A DNA stretch of 64,000 nt from Floccularia luteovirens (Eukaryota > Basidiomycota > Agaricomycetes > Agaricales > Squamanitaceae), in NCBI GenBank assembly GCA_009739215.1, contig VSJF01000008.1, positions 558,001 through 622,000 of the forward strand. The letters run 5' to 3'. The translations under genes were made by a program, and so were the position numbers. The notes under the pieces are model-generated. The model had not been told where the DNA came from, did not search any database, and was given only the letters and a program-made list of their open reading frames with translations. Positions 34,028-46,934 of this stretch are shown in pieces (within the stretch, counting starts at the first letter, position 1; each line of letters starts with the position of its first letter).

Positions 34028-35927
34028 TTAATGGTTCGACGAAGCATCTGGCTTCACACCAAGCAACTTCCTTTGAGGGAGTTGCGACTGTGGAGCAGGT
34101 GCGAATTCAATGATACAAGTTTCACCGAAATCCCACAATTTCTCAAACACCAATCCTGATTCCTCGCCTAGCCTGATGAAATGTTCAACTGTGCGTTCTT
34201 CGCTGTTGAGAGCAACCATCATATCGAGGTCGAGGTTGTATTGGCGGATACGACCGACACCGTAGTTTGGGAGGAGAGGGTAGGGTGCTTGCGTATTTGC
34301 GTATTTGGATACGGTTGTGGTCGGGGTACGATTAGCACTTTGAAGGGCGTATTCGTCTGAGTTTTTTTATAGAGTGAGTAAATTGTTTATAGGTTTGAGG
34401 ATGAGATACTTACGGATGAGAACGCGGCTGTGGGGAGCCATTGATTTTTTGACATTACTGAGGATGGTGACACAGTCTTTGTCGGGCCAGTCATGACTAG
34501 ATGGAGGGTTTTAAAAAATTATTGAACACCATATCACATCTCTTCTGGAGAAAAAAAAACTCACATGATGTTCTTCAACTGTTAGAACGAAAATCAATCA
34601 ATCAGAAAAAGATAAGCTGCGATGGACCGAAAAGTAACCTACATAGTACACATCACAGTTCTTGATCGGCACATCCTTGAAGAAATCAATACTCTTAAAC
34701 TCAATTCTTCCTTCCGCGATCGCTTCCGGGCACTCCTTCGGCCAGACCTCATCCCTAGCCTGTAGTATACGTTCCGGCATATCTTGTAATTTCAATTTCA
34801 AGTTTGGATATGCTTTAGCTAGTTGCAGTGTGATGTTCCCAATTCCACCACCGACGTCACAGACGGAGGCTCCATGAGAGAGTTTGTACCATGGGTATTC
34901 TAAGCATGCGAATAAAATAATTTTAGTAGAACACATAAGATAAGGGGTGTCCGAATTACCTTGAATCATGGAGTTGGATTCGAGGGCGGCGCCCCAACCC
35001 ATCATTGCGATGGCGAATCTAGATGCTTTTGCCTATAAATATACGAGGAGGAATATGTTAGTATTCTTCATGTTTAAGAAACTTGCGAAAGAGTTCTGTA
35101 CCTCGTCAAAGGTTTCGAAAATGGGAACATTAGTCCCGGTAGCTTTATTGTGAGCAGTCTGATTAGCCGCGTAAGAGTGTCCCCACTCAGGATCTTGAAG
35201 GGTTTCGGAGAGACAGATCGTCGCTTTAGAAATTTCGTCCGTACTGTGTAATTCATTTCAGTATTAGATAAGCTGCTTTGCTGATGCGGCACAAAGGGAA
35301 CACATACAAGTGAAACGCAAGACTATTAATTGGATTAGTAGAAAGAAGCTGAACACTGATGCGGTTGTTTGCAAATACGTCATTCGAGACTTCACGGAAG
35401 CAATGTTTAGTTGCGAGGAGTCGCAGGATTCTTCCAGCCTTGCGCGCTTCGAGGCCAGTTTTTTGTTCGATTTCCGAAATGTGCATCCCTTCTGGTTTGT
35501 CCATAAGAATGTCAGGAATTTTGAAGGTTATAGCGGCATTGATGCATGCCGGCTCAAAGACCTTGGAAAGTATCCGTTAGTTATGAAGGGCCCCAAGGGC
35601 TAAGTGTCGGTGTAACATACATTCATGAATTTCTGGTAAAATATAATTATCAACATGTTCCACTTTAACAAAAAAGACACATACGTTAACTATGGTGTGG
35701 TTAGGGCGCGCAACAGTAGCGCAAAGTTGAGCGCATGCGCCTTCAATAATCTGAATTGCATTGCGCAATTCCGAAGTAGCAATTTGGGTATCGAGCGGGT
35801 GAGGCTCGACATCGTCCAGGGAAGGCACACCGGGCTTGGTGGACTTTTCAAAATGCTCTTCGACAATTTTTGTGGCTTTGGCAATCAAGGTAACAAGAGC
35901 TGAGAGTTGGCCAGATGCTGAAGACAT
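34028..35927 (-). CDS. COMT-like S-adenosylmethionine O-methyltransferase, copy 1
   Basis: A class I SAM-dependent O-methyltransferase of the plant-COMT/fungal OMT type, which methylates hydroxyls on small aromatic metabolites. Exons: MSSASGQLSALVTLIAKATK start; a dimerisation/winged-helix part (MHISEIEQKTGLEARKAGRILRLL); ALESNSMIQ; SAM-binding DVGGGIGNITLQLAKAYP (glycine-rich loop); SIDFFKDVP; catalytic HDWPD (near 34490); and LPNYGVGRIRQYNLDLDMM. Length is about 450 residues after removing about eight introns, normal for the family. A close paralogue lies at 55076-56922 in opposite orientation. It is divergent from the DUF6533 gene at 37202, 1.3 kb apart. The substrate is unknown. Confidence 0.9.
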
Positions 35928-37201
35928 GTTTTTGTCTAAAAAATGTGGGGATGAATTGATGGTATGGAATGGCTCTGGAATTGGAGGAGATGTTGATGAG
36001 TTCTATGGCAATTGAATAGGCTCCTTTTATCTGCTCCTCGTACGCCACAAGGCCCCCACACTAGTATGGCAGGTGCATCAAACCGGTAGCGGATTCGAAC
36101 ATTTAGCCACTGCACCAAGATGCCGATAACAATTACTCCTGATTATCCCAGACATGAGGATTTGACCATCTTTTAAGTCAAACCTGCTTAATCACTCAAC
36201 TGAGCACATATTTCGAAGTCAAATTATTGTGCTGCATCAACCAAGAGAGTTGTATAGCCCACTTGAGTTCGCCCGCGCGCCGTACATTCTTTCATCGAAA
36301 TCTACCCACGGACTTCTGGTGTTGCACAAGTTGGTTATGCCTGTCATCGTTGAATAGCTGTGTTCATCTGTTTAAACTGAGAAGTGGATGAGGGAGATCG
36401 CTTCACGCGTTCTTTGTCAATGATGAGTTCTTGGTCTTGTTTTGGGATGTGGATGGCGGATTTAGTCGTGGTTTACATAATACGCTTATTGCAATTATGT
36501 CATCAGTTCTTTCATCTCTGCTCCTTTGACACCTAAGTAATTCTTCCAATACGACCTCAATGATCATTACAAGTCTATCGTAACCGTCAATGTTTATATA
36601 TCCGAAATTATCACACGAGCTGGAAGTACAAGGACTTTGGTATAGCAACAAGTGAAGATCTCAAGTGCTGAAATTTGAAATGTGTACCGACGATGTACTA
36701 TCCCGAGCTATCTAGTCAACTCCCCCACCAAGGTTCATGAACAATATCAAAATGTTCATCCAAGATGCGAGATGCTATGCTCCTCAAGAATTAATCTTTT
36801 AACCGTTGGCTGTGGATGAGCGTAGTGATGAGGATAAACAAAATCCGATGTTTACAACTCTGATCACTGTACTGGGTATGTGCATACCATCTGTCTCCAG
36901 TAACTGAGGTATAAACTCCTCTCTTCACCTCTTCGGTGTCTATGTGCTACACTTATTCACAGCTGATTTCAGGAAGTCCATCACTTCTGGGTTGATGATT
37001 TATCAATGCAGTATCACCACTCTATCTCATTCTCATGCGAAAATCATTGCTTAGCTATCTTCAGGTATCTTATATTTGCGATATCTATCAGTCAGTTGGT
37101 CAAGCACCGCAAGAGCGTTAAGGATTCAAAAAAGTATGAAAGTCTTGAAGTCGTAATTGCAGAAACCATCATACTCCCTGAAACTGCACTCATTCACAAC
37201 A
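35928..37201. other. Divergent intergenic region with tRNA-like remnants
   Basis: 1.27 kb between the divergent O-methyltransferase and DUF6533 genes. No gene is recognised apart from tRNA-like fragments at about 36060-36210. Confidence 0.5.
36060..36210 (-). repeat. tRNA-like box A/box B fragments
   Basis: On the minus strand two successive pieces resemble tRNA promoters: GCTCAGTTGAGTGATTA with GGTCAAATCC, then TGGTGCAGTGGCTA with GTTCGAATCCGC. The second pair is far too close together for a full tRNA and neither folds into an obvious cloverleaf. These are likely tRNA pseudogenes or a tRNA-derived SINE remnant. Confidence 0.3.
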
Positions 37202-38804
37202 ATGTCAACAGTCGACTATACCACTGCAGCGATCCATTTGTGGGTACCTCTCACTTAACGGTGAACTCGATAATTAATGAAAGCTGAATAGAAATGCGGC
37301 GAAATATTTCCAACTGGCTTCGTTCATTATGCTTGTGTATGACCACGGCATGTCAAATTTTTTCTCCACTATCGCAGCATATATTCATGACACTTGTTTT
37401 TAGTATTAACATTTTCACAAGAAGTGGCCAGAGAAATCAAATCTCGCAGACAACTTCACTGATTCGTAATTGTCTTTAGGTTGAACGTATTTGGAAACGG
37501 AAGTTTAGCGGCGCGACAATACTTTTCCTCATTGTTAGGTATGTGAACGTCCTCGATGGAATAGTCTTGCTTGTTGGTAGGTAGGAATAACTTACTTCGC
37601 AGTCTATAACTAACTTTTCTCTAAGCTTTCCATGACCCGAAATGGAAGAATAATGTAAGATTTAACACGTGCCAGAGATAATCAGAAATCTAATTTGTAT
37701 TTTCTAGTCGTACGCTTTGAGTCTCTTTTGTATCCGCAAATACTATAGCTGCCGTATTTCTCAAGCTGCTCGAATTATGTTATGTTTGAAGGTCTTCAAA
37801 CAATAATCTTGGTAGCCAGTATGTATTCCAAAACCTGTCTTTATACATGAACAATAACAAGTCCCCATCTTGTCTAGTCGGTGAATGTAGGTTCCACGAA
37901 GTCCGCCCTCCTAGATCAGGATGTAACAAATGCATTTTTTAGTGATCATGATTCTCCGGGTCTATGCTTTATTCGCTCGTAATCGATATCTGTTGACATT
38001 CCTCATGATACTCTGGGCGTTCCAAGTCTCGTTGTCCTCCTCTAATATAGCACATCATTCTCGTGAGTAACGCCCTGTAATTGATAACCAGCGATTAAAC
38101 ATGGCAATGATAATATTAGCCGTACCTTTGCCTCCTATTTTCGTTGGTAAGTTGTCGGTGTCTGTTTCATCCACCGGTATCGGTATTGATCGGTTGCTCT
38201 TTCCATAGGTTGTATATTATCTCTTGAAGGATTCCGTGAGTCTGGTTCTGAATAAAAATGTTATAACGACTTATTTTTCCAAGCTTGGATTTGGGTTACC
38301 CCAATGATCACGGATTCCTGTATCTTTTTCCTGACTATCTGGAAAACAGCCGGTAACGTGTTATCAAGCAAGAACAGTAATTGTAATTCGTATGTGGTTT
38401 TTATATAAATTTTGAAGATTTCCACTGAAATCTTTTGTTATAGAGCCTTCCATATTTTGTTCAGAGATGGAATTATGTATTTTCTCGCAATTTTCGTCGC
38501 CAATCTCCTTAATGTCTTGATCTACTTTGTAAGTATTCTTAGCATCAAAATATCAGATTTTTCTCATTTTTATCCACAGAGCGCAGTCGAAGATCTCAAA
38601 GTGATAGGTGCTACCTTCAGTCAACTTATCACTGCGGTCATGGTCAACCGTCTCGTCCTTAATCTTCGCTATACCCACCCTGCATCAGCCCAAGTATTAG
38701 TTTTCCAGCCAACTCGTGCATATACAATCTCCAGCTTACTTGACAAAACAATCGGGAATTTGGGTGAAGCGATTGAAATGTCCGATTCAGCGGATGTCGA
38801 ATGA
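37202..38804 (+). CDS. DUF6533 seven-helix membrane protein, copy A
   Basis: A basidiomycete family of multi-helix membrane proteins of unknown role. Exon 1 reads MSTVDYTTAAIHL. Then AAKYFQLASFIMLVYDH, a 20-nt micro-exon giving LTFSQE, VERIWKRKFSGATILFLIVRYVNVLDGIVLLV, AFHDPKWKNN, SCSNYVMFEG, MILRVYALFARNRYLLTFLM, TDSCIFFLTIWK, AFHILFRDGIMYFLAIFVANLLNVLIYF, and the C-terminal DLKVIGATFSQLITAVM with an acidic tail. The second intron appears to start with GC rather than GT. One downstream junction (after IWKTAG) is one nucleotide out of register in my reading. The yeast-like acidic, Ser-containing tail is shared by all copies. Ligand and function are unknown. Confidence 0.82.
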
Positions 38805-39784
38805 AATATTTCTTTCTATTATGAAAAGCCTAGTAACCAGTTGTTTCTCTTGATAAGCTGCTGTTTCTAGTGTTAAATTTTGTTATATATGCAATATATA
38901 TATAGATGTATGTATGTATGTAAACTTTATTATATGTATGTATTGCAGGGGTCCGGTCCCAAAAAAACTTTGAGTGTGCGTAACATATGCAGGAAGTGAT
39001 GCACATGCAATGCGCGTGTAGTGCTTGAAAATTTGAATATTAACGTAAAAAACCTCCTTATGAATATGGGCAGTACCATGTCAATTGGAATGAATCGCCT
39101 AGGATGCACATTTTGATAAGGCAGGTAGCAGGGGAGATGAGAAAAGTACATTGGGAATGTTTGTTCTGTTAAGTTGCTTTAGTTATGTGTGTATTCATGA
39201 ACTGAGCGTGTCAATTAATGGTTGCTATAAACGGCACGTTGTTTTACTCTTTGTCCTTTTTCCATTTCAAGTTACAACCAGGGCAAGTATGTATTAGGAA
39301 CGAGTGATCAACCTATTTACAGTAAGCTTGATAGAGAATAATGACGAGAACATCAAGGCGGCCGTTGTGAGTAAGTATAATCCCATGGAGGAGCTGCCAG
39401 TTTGGGACATGTAACTTGAAGTAAAATTTAATGAAATCGCCGCTCGTTATCCGCGTGTATACATTTCCTTCCATTTGTAGCTTTGTTCAATCAATTATCC
39501 TTGAACAAACCACCATGTTGGAAGTGCATTTAAGAAGTGCAAATTCACACATGCGACTAGCCTTTTTTTAATAAGCCAGGACAATCTAATCACACTTGAT
39601 GAAGACCTAAACATTCCGTGACCGTTACTGTGACAAATGTCATGTGCAGTACTCAGAATATTCCCACTCGTACTTTTGTTTCCAACTGGAAAGCAAGCTG
39701 CGCGGCACTGTGAGTCCATACGGGCGGGCCATTACTACGGTCAAATATCTGCAACACTCTCATTCTCCTGCGACGCATTAAGAC
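38805..39784. other. No gene recognised
   Basis: About 1 kb. Includes a short ATGT microsatellite (about 38905-38940). No credible coding region. Confidence 0.55.
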
Positions 39785-40707
39785 ATGTCCCTCGCAAAGC
39801 TAACGTCGCTCTCAACAAAGACACTATCTCTTCTCCTAGAGCGTCAAAGATTGCAGAGCCTACCTTCGTTCTCATCATCTTCAGCAAACTCGCATATACA
39901 ACAAATTACAAGAAACCTGAAACAGCTGCGGGAAGGGATTTTGTCCTTGGAAGATAATGAAGGACGGACAGAGGCTGTTACGCTGCTGCAAAATCAATAT
40001 GAACGTATGAGGAGTATGTTGGGGGAGGATAGTAATGTAGAAAGGTGCGTTATGAGAGAATACTCATTTGTAGTCATTCTCGAGCAAATACGGTGTTTCC
40101 AGCTTGGATTCAGAAATACCACATGAAACAGTGTCCAATTTACCACCTCAACCACCTATATCCTCTTCTCCCGTTCCTTCTCCCTCACCTCCAAACAGAG
40201 ATTTCATGGTACAAGATCCTGTGTATACCCCTTATACGGATGACCCAGAAGTTGGCCAGGAGCCAGGTAGCATGCTAACCACCCAGCAACTCATGATGAA
40301 TGGTCCGTTTACCCTACCCTTACCTCGTTGTCCTCTCTCACGAGGGATGATCACGAGCTTTACTCACGTATACAATAAATCTAGAACAAGATGAACATCT
40401 TGACAGGCTATCCCATTCAATTAACCGGCAGCATCACATTTCGCTTCAAATAAATGATGAACTTGATGTTCACACTGGACTTCTCCAAGAACTGGATACA
40501 GACTTGGATCACACCGAGAGCAGATTGAGCGGTGCTCGTCGGCGGCTGGATAGAGTGGCTAGAGGAGCCAAGGAGAATGGTTGGTACTTCAGTTTCTCAC
40601 AATTTCAGCTTATTATTAACTGAACCTTGTGACTTATAGGGTCCACTGTTACGATAGGACTGCTGATTCTTCTCTTGCTCATCCTGATCATAATATTCAA
40701 GACATGA
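39785..40707 (+). CDS. SYN8: Syntaxin-8-like Qc-SNARE, tail-anchored
   Basis: A membrane-fusion SNARE of the endosomal/late Golgi system. Exon 1 (MSLAKLTSLSTKTLSLLLERQRL) carries a helical N-terminus with QITRNLKQLREGILSLE. A proline-rich linker follows, then the SNARE helix (LDRLSHSINRQHHISLQINDELDVHTGLLQELDTDLD), then a basic stretch and a C-terminal anchor (TVTIGLLILLLLILIIIFKT). Three introns splice in frame: at 40044-40101, about 40299-40379, and before GSTVTIG. By my alignment to syntaxin 8, the central ionic-layer Gln is a His in LDVHTGLL. It could also be called Tlg1-like. Convergent with the glutamine amidotransferase gene. Confidence 0.85.
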
Positions 40708-41013
40708 CTTCCATAACACGTTGTCACGAAAATCATGCTTTTTCACGATTTGGAAACATCAATTATTTATGTATCTTTAAAAGTATTGCTCAGGCCACGA
40801 TACACCACTATATTTTTATGGATGAGTACTACCAAATTCCTCATGCGACATTGTCGTATCTTGAGTGCCGTCCTCTTTGTAAACTGTCCCCGAGTCCGAG
40901 GTTTGAGAGGTAAAAGTCCTTAAACGACATCCTATGACAAGCGACGCTAAAACCCTCAAATATACAATGGATTAAAGTATACATCATCTATTTACTTTAT
41001 CTATCTGGATTAA
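40708..41013. other. Intergenic, convergent genes
   Basis: About 300 bp between the SNARE gene and the amidotransferase gene; nothing else seen. Confidence 0.6.
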
Positions 41014-41988
41014 TCACGGTGTAACTCCTAACACACCCCATATAGCTTTACCTATAACTTCAACGCCGTCATTTTGCCAGAATCGTCTTCTTTCAGCATC
41101 TTCTGCGGCCTGTTGATCTATTACTCCAGATGCAGCTCTTTGTGCCACAACTCCGGTCACTATCGGCTCTGTAAATTCTGGATGGCCTTGAGTAGTAAAT
41201 ATCTGGATATCAGATAGGGAAAAATCGGAATCTGCAGTGTTGGGGTTCTTGAATGTAGAACCCTTGGCAAAACGTACTATCCCCTGATTATAGGATAATG
41301 GTGTCGAACCAAGAAGGTGACATCCTTCTGGAACGGTCGGGACATGGTCCCGGTGCATTTGCTGGATGTTCTTTTTGCCAGTGATATGAATGTGATTAGT
41401 ATAGATAGCATATTTCAAACTCTTACCAAGGACTTCACACCGAATATCTTTGCACCGATATCAGTAAGATCAACCGGGGTTGGGCCAACTTCCCATCTCC
41501 CGCCATTGGGAACGCATTCACTCCCTAAAGCCCGGGAGATGATTTGATGACCATAGCATATACCTAGATGTATTGAATATAGTATGATAGGCATCATAAT
41601 TCGCCGTGAAGCGCACCGATCAACTTTATGTGAGGTTTGGTTCTGGCGATGTGTGCGACGTAATCTACGAGTTTGTTGATCCAATCTACATTTTCGTATG
41701 CAGAAGCAGCTGAATAGACACTATTAGTGGAAGGTTTGATAGCGAAAAGTGTGTGGTAAATGTACCAGAGCCGGTCAACAAGATTGCATCATACTTATCA
41801 ACAACATCATCTGAAGGGTATTCCATGTTCTGTACGACATCATATGGGTCAAGAGTGAATTTGGTATCATCTGTGAGAGAGTTCTGGAGAAACTCTGAGA
41901 ATATGCGATGATAGCTGCCATGTGTGGCATAAAGGGCACCTGTGAGATTGCCACAGACAAGGAGAGCGAGAGATTTAGACTTTGGCAT
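41014..41988 (-). CDS. Class I glutamine amidotransferase-like protein
   Basis: A stand-alone GATase1 domain protein like fungal GMP-synthase-type amidotransferases. Exons: MPKSKSLALLVCGN start; YDAILLTGSG (oxyanion strand); SAYENVDWI; a conserved nucleophile elbow GICYGHQIISRAL; a linker; MHRDHVPTVPEG; and the distal GHPEF that supplies the catalytic His and Glu. It has three or more short introns. An in-frame upstream ATG at 42030 exists, but MPKSK fits the family start better. The nucleophile context CYGHQ argues against it being TrpG (usually CLGHQ with FHPES). The amide acceptor is unknown. It is divergent from the 42382 gene, 393 bp apart. Confidence 0.87.
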
Positions 41989-42381
41989 GGTGACGGGGGA
42001 AAGACAGCAAAGAAGGCATGACGTCAGCATACTCGGGAACTTTGATGGTGTGTATACTGGTGTTGTACTACAACGTGTGCTTCGAACATGGTTACTTGTT
42101 CAAGGCACGAGTAAAGAGCGTGCATAAACAGGCATGAACGGAGGTATTTTAGGTTTATATTTTTGGGTTCGTAGGCTGGCTGGCTGACGCATGGGCTGTT
42201 AATAAATTGCGCAGCACAAGGTGACTTCAAGCTTGCTTCAGAGTGGCTGATAGTACTTTGAATAGACATTCCCATTTCTGAAAGCGGAGATTGAACTAGT
42301 GCCTGGATTTGCAAACCCCGATTCCACAGCAGAAAACATCTCACTTCACTTGCAAAAGTCTCCGTTGTTGCCCTCAGCACC
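41989..42381. promoter_or_regulatory. Divergent intergenic region
   Basis: 393 bp between two divergent start codons, so it must contain both promoters. I see no distinctive element. Confidence 0.5.
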
Positions 42382-45082
42382 ATGGATGACAGCGAGCAAG
42401 AGGTCCTGCGCGCAGGCGTTCACAGTGACTCACACTTCCTTGCTGCTACAACCATTGCTGCCATTCTCCTTGCTGGTTCTGCATACATCTGGCGCTCAAA
42501 TATTCTCAAAGTCACAAGCACTAACCAACGTGGTGACAAAGCTTCCAAAGTCCCTGACCGAGTGGAGATGTCTACTCCACTTAGACTCGACAGACTCGAC
42601 GCCAAGGCTCGTCCTCTTCAATCAGATATCGAGTTGCATATCAATGTCGCTACTCCTAACGACGCGCATGATTCTGACTCGAAGGAACTAAAGAGTCCTC
42701 GCCCAAAGGAGCGTCGCCGCAGGGGGAAGGATCCTTTGAAAGAAATTTTCAAAAGTGGAAAGAGATTCAAAGCGTCAAAGCCTGGCAAACTAGGAGACAC
42801 AGACGAACGGGGCGTCGCTTTGTCAACCCTCCCACAGATTCAGGAATCTGTTAGCCCGACACATTCGCGTAATTTATCGATTGACGGCCGCTCTTCGCGC
42901 TCCGCTTCTACAAGCTCTAGCCGCAGGACCCCTCAAAGTACCACGAGTAGAGAACAGTCTGATGCTCCTCGAATCGCACAAGAACTTGAGCTTCGAGGTG
43001 GTTCTTCTCCATCTTCTCCATCTCTCTCTGCTTCAATGGGGGACGAGAACGGTAGTATGACTGTCGATGAGCTTAATGCTTCAGAAAAGCGTGCTTCTGA
43101 CCCTTCTAATATATCTAAAGAGAAGAGTTCAATACCAGAGTCGCAATCAGAGATTCCGGCAATTTCGCTCTCGATTTCTTCTACTTCTCAGTCAGGTTCC
43201 TCTGCTATTTCTTCGAGTCCTGTGGTGACTCCCAATACATCCCCCGCCTTGTCATCAACAGAAAATCCTTCAAATGATACAACATTGGACGTCTCACTAA
43301 ACTATTCCCCTTTAAACCCCTCTGACACCAAAACGGACACGCCCACCCTTTCACGAGCACCTGCTTCAACCACTTCATGGGATTGGAATAACGAAACTAT
43401 TACCCCCACCCTTCCAGAATTAACCACTCACCGCAAGCCTCCCCGTTTCCAAACGAAGTCCCGTCGGTCTGCCTCACCCGCTTCTTCTCCTACTGTATTT
43501 TCGGCTTCTACCAGTTCGCCGTTATCCACCACCATCGTCGGCCCACCTCCGCCCACTCATCAGGCTGCATCCTCATCACATTCACATACTTCTTCCATAC
43601 TTCCGTCAACTTCCGAAGATATCCCGGAGGACGGTACATTTTCGTACCCTACACTGAACCCACCTTTTGGATTGAAATTAAATTCATCAGATCCTGCCAA
43701 TTCAAGCCATTTGCCGGCTATGGCTGAAACTAGCCACCCTACCGGTAGTAATGGCACGGGACACTACAATGGAATCACATCAAGACGTGTCCCTACCCCG
43801 CGGCGGACCCCTACTCCATCATCAAGAACTAGCACCCCGCCCCCATCTCTTTCTATACAAACACAATTGGCATCAGTTCGGGGTGCATTAGAAGCGGCTC
43901 GGCAAAGGGAGGAAAAAGTGAAAGTAGATATGGAAAGATACATGAAGGAACTCGAAATGTTGCGCTGGGAAAACTCATCTTGGCGGCGTCGAGAATTAGA
44001 GGTGAACAAATTCATTGCAGTTTTCTTATTTTTGGGATAGACAACGTTGACAAACTTTCCTGTAGCTTCAAGCCCAAATCCACCATATGATGCAACAATT
44101 GCAAATGTATGCTACTCTACTTTCGACTATGAACAGTCAACCTTCCGCCACCAATCACCCTCATAACAATGGCGGTAATGTTTCAACCCCGAATTCCCCT
44201 AATCCAAGGCAGAACGGATTTCCCGGTTTAATTCCCCCTCTGATGGCGCCACCTCACCATCTACACATGCTCTCTCCCGTACAGAATTCCCACCCTAATG
44301 GGATACTCTCTCCAACGGCAATGGTCTCCCCGATGTCTACATCTGGCCAACCATCTCCCTACTTTAGTTATCCTTCCCACCTGCAGTCAAACGCACATCA
44401 ACCGTCATCCCACCAAGTCAATCTATTTTCTATCTTCCCTCCGGCAGCGAATGCCGCTCTTGCAAATTGTAATAGTCCATCGGGTATAGCTACGAGTGGC
44501 GCTGGTTCATCGTCTGCTGGCTCAATGTCACCTGACTCGAGTGGTTCCCCAGTAAAGCAATCGGCATTACTCGATCGTGGGAGGCAACGTACAAGAACAC
44601 AAACACAAGGAGACAGAGCGGCTTGGGTTGCGGACGGAAATGACGGCTGGATGGGTGTTTCACAAGAGGGAGGGTCCGACGGTGCAAGCGAGATGAAGCC
44701 CAACGAGAATGAATACCATGACGATGATGAGGGAGATGATTTCAATGAAGCTTTAGCGGACGCCATTCTCAAGAGACCGGGAAGCATTCGAGTACGCTCT
44801 TCGAAAGGCAGAAGTAAAGATAAAGATCCTGAGTCTGAGGAACTCGATGAACAGACCGAATTTACATTTCCCTCACTCTCAGATCTCGGGAATGTTAGTA
44901 AGGGAAGGCGGTTGAATGGAGAATTAACTGGAGTTACCAATGAGGAAAGGATAGCCTCACAAAGTATAAGTGAACTCATCGACACAGGCTCTGGCGCAAA
45001 ACCAAACATTGAGGATGTTTATGCGCCATCCAGTTCTCCTGTACCACTGCAGAACGACGATCAGGAGATTACTCCCAGTTGA
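42382..45082 (+). CDS. Serine/proline-rich membrane-anchored coiled-coil protein, hypothetical
   Basis: I do not recognise a family. Two exons (intron 44002-44065, splicing GELE to LQAQ in frame) encode about 880 residues. Residues 20-38 form one hydrophobic helix (HFLAATTIAAILLAGSAYIW), a likely signal anchor. A long low-complexity Ser/Thr/Pro region with basic patches follows, then a coiled coil (QTQLASVRGALEAARQREE, then VDMERYMKELEMLRWEN), which continues across the intron into QIHHMMQQLQMYATLL. The C-terminus has an Asn/His/Pro-rich and then an acidic tail (YHDDDEGDDF). Codon use and composition resemble the neighbours. A tether or scaffold role is only a guess. Confidence 0.8.
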
Positions 45083-46934
45083 GTACTACTAACCTCCATT
45101 CTGTGTTTGTCGCCATGCAATTTTGATTCAATTATACATTTATGTATTTGACAATTTTTTCGTCGTTCATTCTTTTCATGTTGCAATCAAAAGGCTGGTG
45201 TTTCTTTACATTTATCTTTTTGTTAAAACGCATTACTTCCTCTTTATATGACATTCATCTCCTAGCGCTGCCCCTCTCCACCTTTTATCATACCCGCTAC
45301 AAGATATAAAGCATACCTACGTATTCATTACTTCTTCACGTAAACACATCCCCCTCACTCTCTTATCCTTCCCGCGGTCCAACTGGGCTCATGTTACAGC
45401 TAGTTAACGGCAACATAATGGATTGTGTATGTAGACTTAGATGCAACACCTTGCTATGGATGGATTACGGTTAATTTTAGTTTCAGTTGGAGTTATGATC
45501 GTTGTCGTATGAATCTTTGAATCTCCCTCGTGATATATCTGAATAGTTCATGCTTCTCGGTCGCTCAATGGGTTGCTGGGATAATTTACTGCCTGGCTGA
45601 GTGCTTCCCCCAGGGGACTTATTCTGCGCTGTTCGAGTTCCGGGGGTCGAAAAGGGAGCGTTCTACTGTCTCATTACTGGCTCGCATGCATACCATTTCG
45701 TGGCTGACTCTCTGAAGGGTAGACTGTTCGCCAAGACTAGAGTTGGTCTCCAAATGTTGGTTCCTCAGGACGCAGCTGTGGCTTTGTATTCATATTATTT
45801 GGTTCTTTAATTTATGTACCTGGTTTATTGAGTATTGGCCTGGGCGGCTGTCATGGCTGTTATGAGTTTTCATTGACGCTTCATCCCTGCTTCACCATCC
45901 ACAGCAGCTCGATTGCCAATAGTAGTCCTAGGCATTCCGCCTGTACTTCTTCTACGAGGGTGTGACATGCTACCGTTACGAGTACGATATTTGTGTGAAA
46001 AGGTGAGGCCACGAAGTCGAGAAATGGGCGAGCCAATTCACAAGGCGGTGAATAGTGGCCGGCATTATACTATTACTATTGTATCGCCGTCTCGGAAACT
46101 TGAAGGCAAATGAGTCACCAGTTCGATTAAATTCCTTTCCTCAAATATCTTCTACCAATAAGTATGATGGTACTTACACTTTGACTCCAATGCCAAGGTA
46201 TAGGGACAGAATGGCGATTCTATGTCTTCCACTGGCATCAAGGACGACTTCAACACAGGTATCAAAGTATCAAGGAGTTGTTGGTAACTTAATAATTTCT
46301 GCAGATCAGAGCTCGTGTGACAGTTTGTTGATGTGATTTTCGTGAGATTAGGGTCTTTCAAAGTTGACATTAATTTTTCCATTCCTCCTACCCTTGTTCA
46401 AGATGGCCACACCGAAATCACTTAAGAAGGGGTTTCACATCGTGGCATTTTCTGGTCGTTTTATATCAATGAAATCAGAACTGAAAAGTCTGATTAAAAG
46501 ACTAAAAATGCCCCGTTGTGTTATAGCGCTTCCTTTCGCACAAAGACGAATCAAGAATGACAACCTGATACAAGCAGTCGAATTTTCCCTGCAACTCTGG
46601 AAATCTCACGGATGGGTGATGATCATGATGAATGGTGATATAAATACCACAGGCTCCGATCTATATCAATCATGAACGGTATGCTGCCAGCCATTGAAAT
46701 TATTCTAAGGACAAAGTCCAAGATTGAAGTATGAGCTCTCTTTTATATACTGTTTAGATCATTTATTCCATGTTGTTACCTGATTATCACATATATTATT
46801 ACAGACTATGCGACATCCCCTTGATTTCGAAATCTGGCTGGAACTAAGTTGTATAATTATTTATAAGACACGAGGAAATTTGAACTACCCATAAACACCC
46901 ACGCGCACTCCCAAGCATGATAATTCAAACCAGA
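45083..46934. other. 1.85 kb without recognised genes
   Basis: Contains the presumed 3' end of the upstream gene and small ORFs (up to 103 codons at 46364-46675) with no domain that I recognise. Confidence 0.5.

Noticed and set aside
41014..41988. The missing TrpG amidotransferase partner of the trpC-like gene
   Set aside because: The nucleophile motif is CYGHQ and the distal motif GHPEF, which fit GMP-synthase-like amidotransferases rather than TrpG (CLGHQ/FHPES).
44398..45009. 203-codon minus-strand ORF
   Set aside because: Antisense to exon 2 of the coiled-coil protein gene; no domain.
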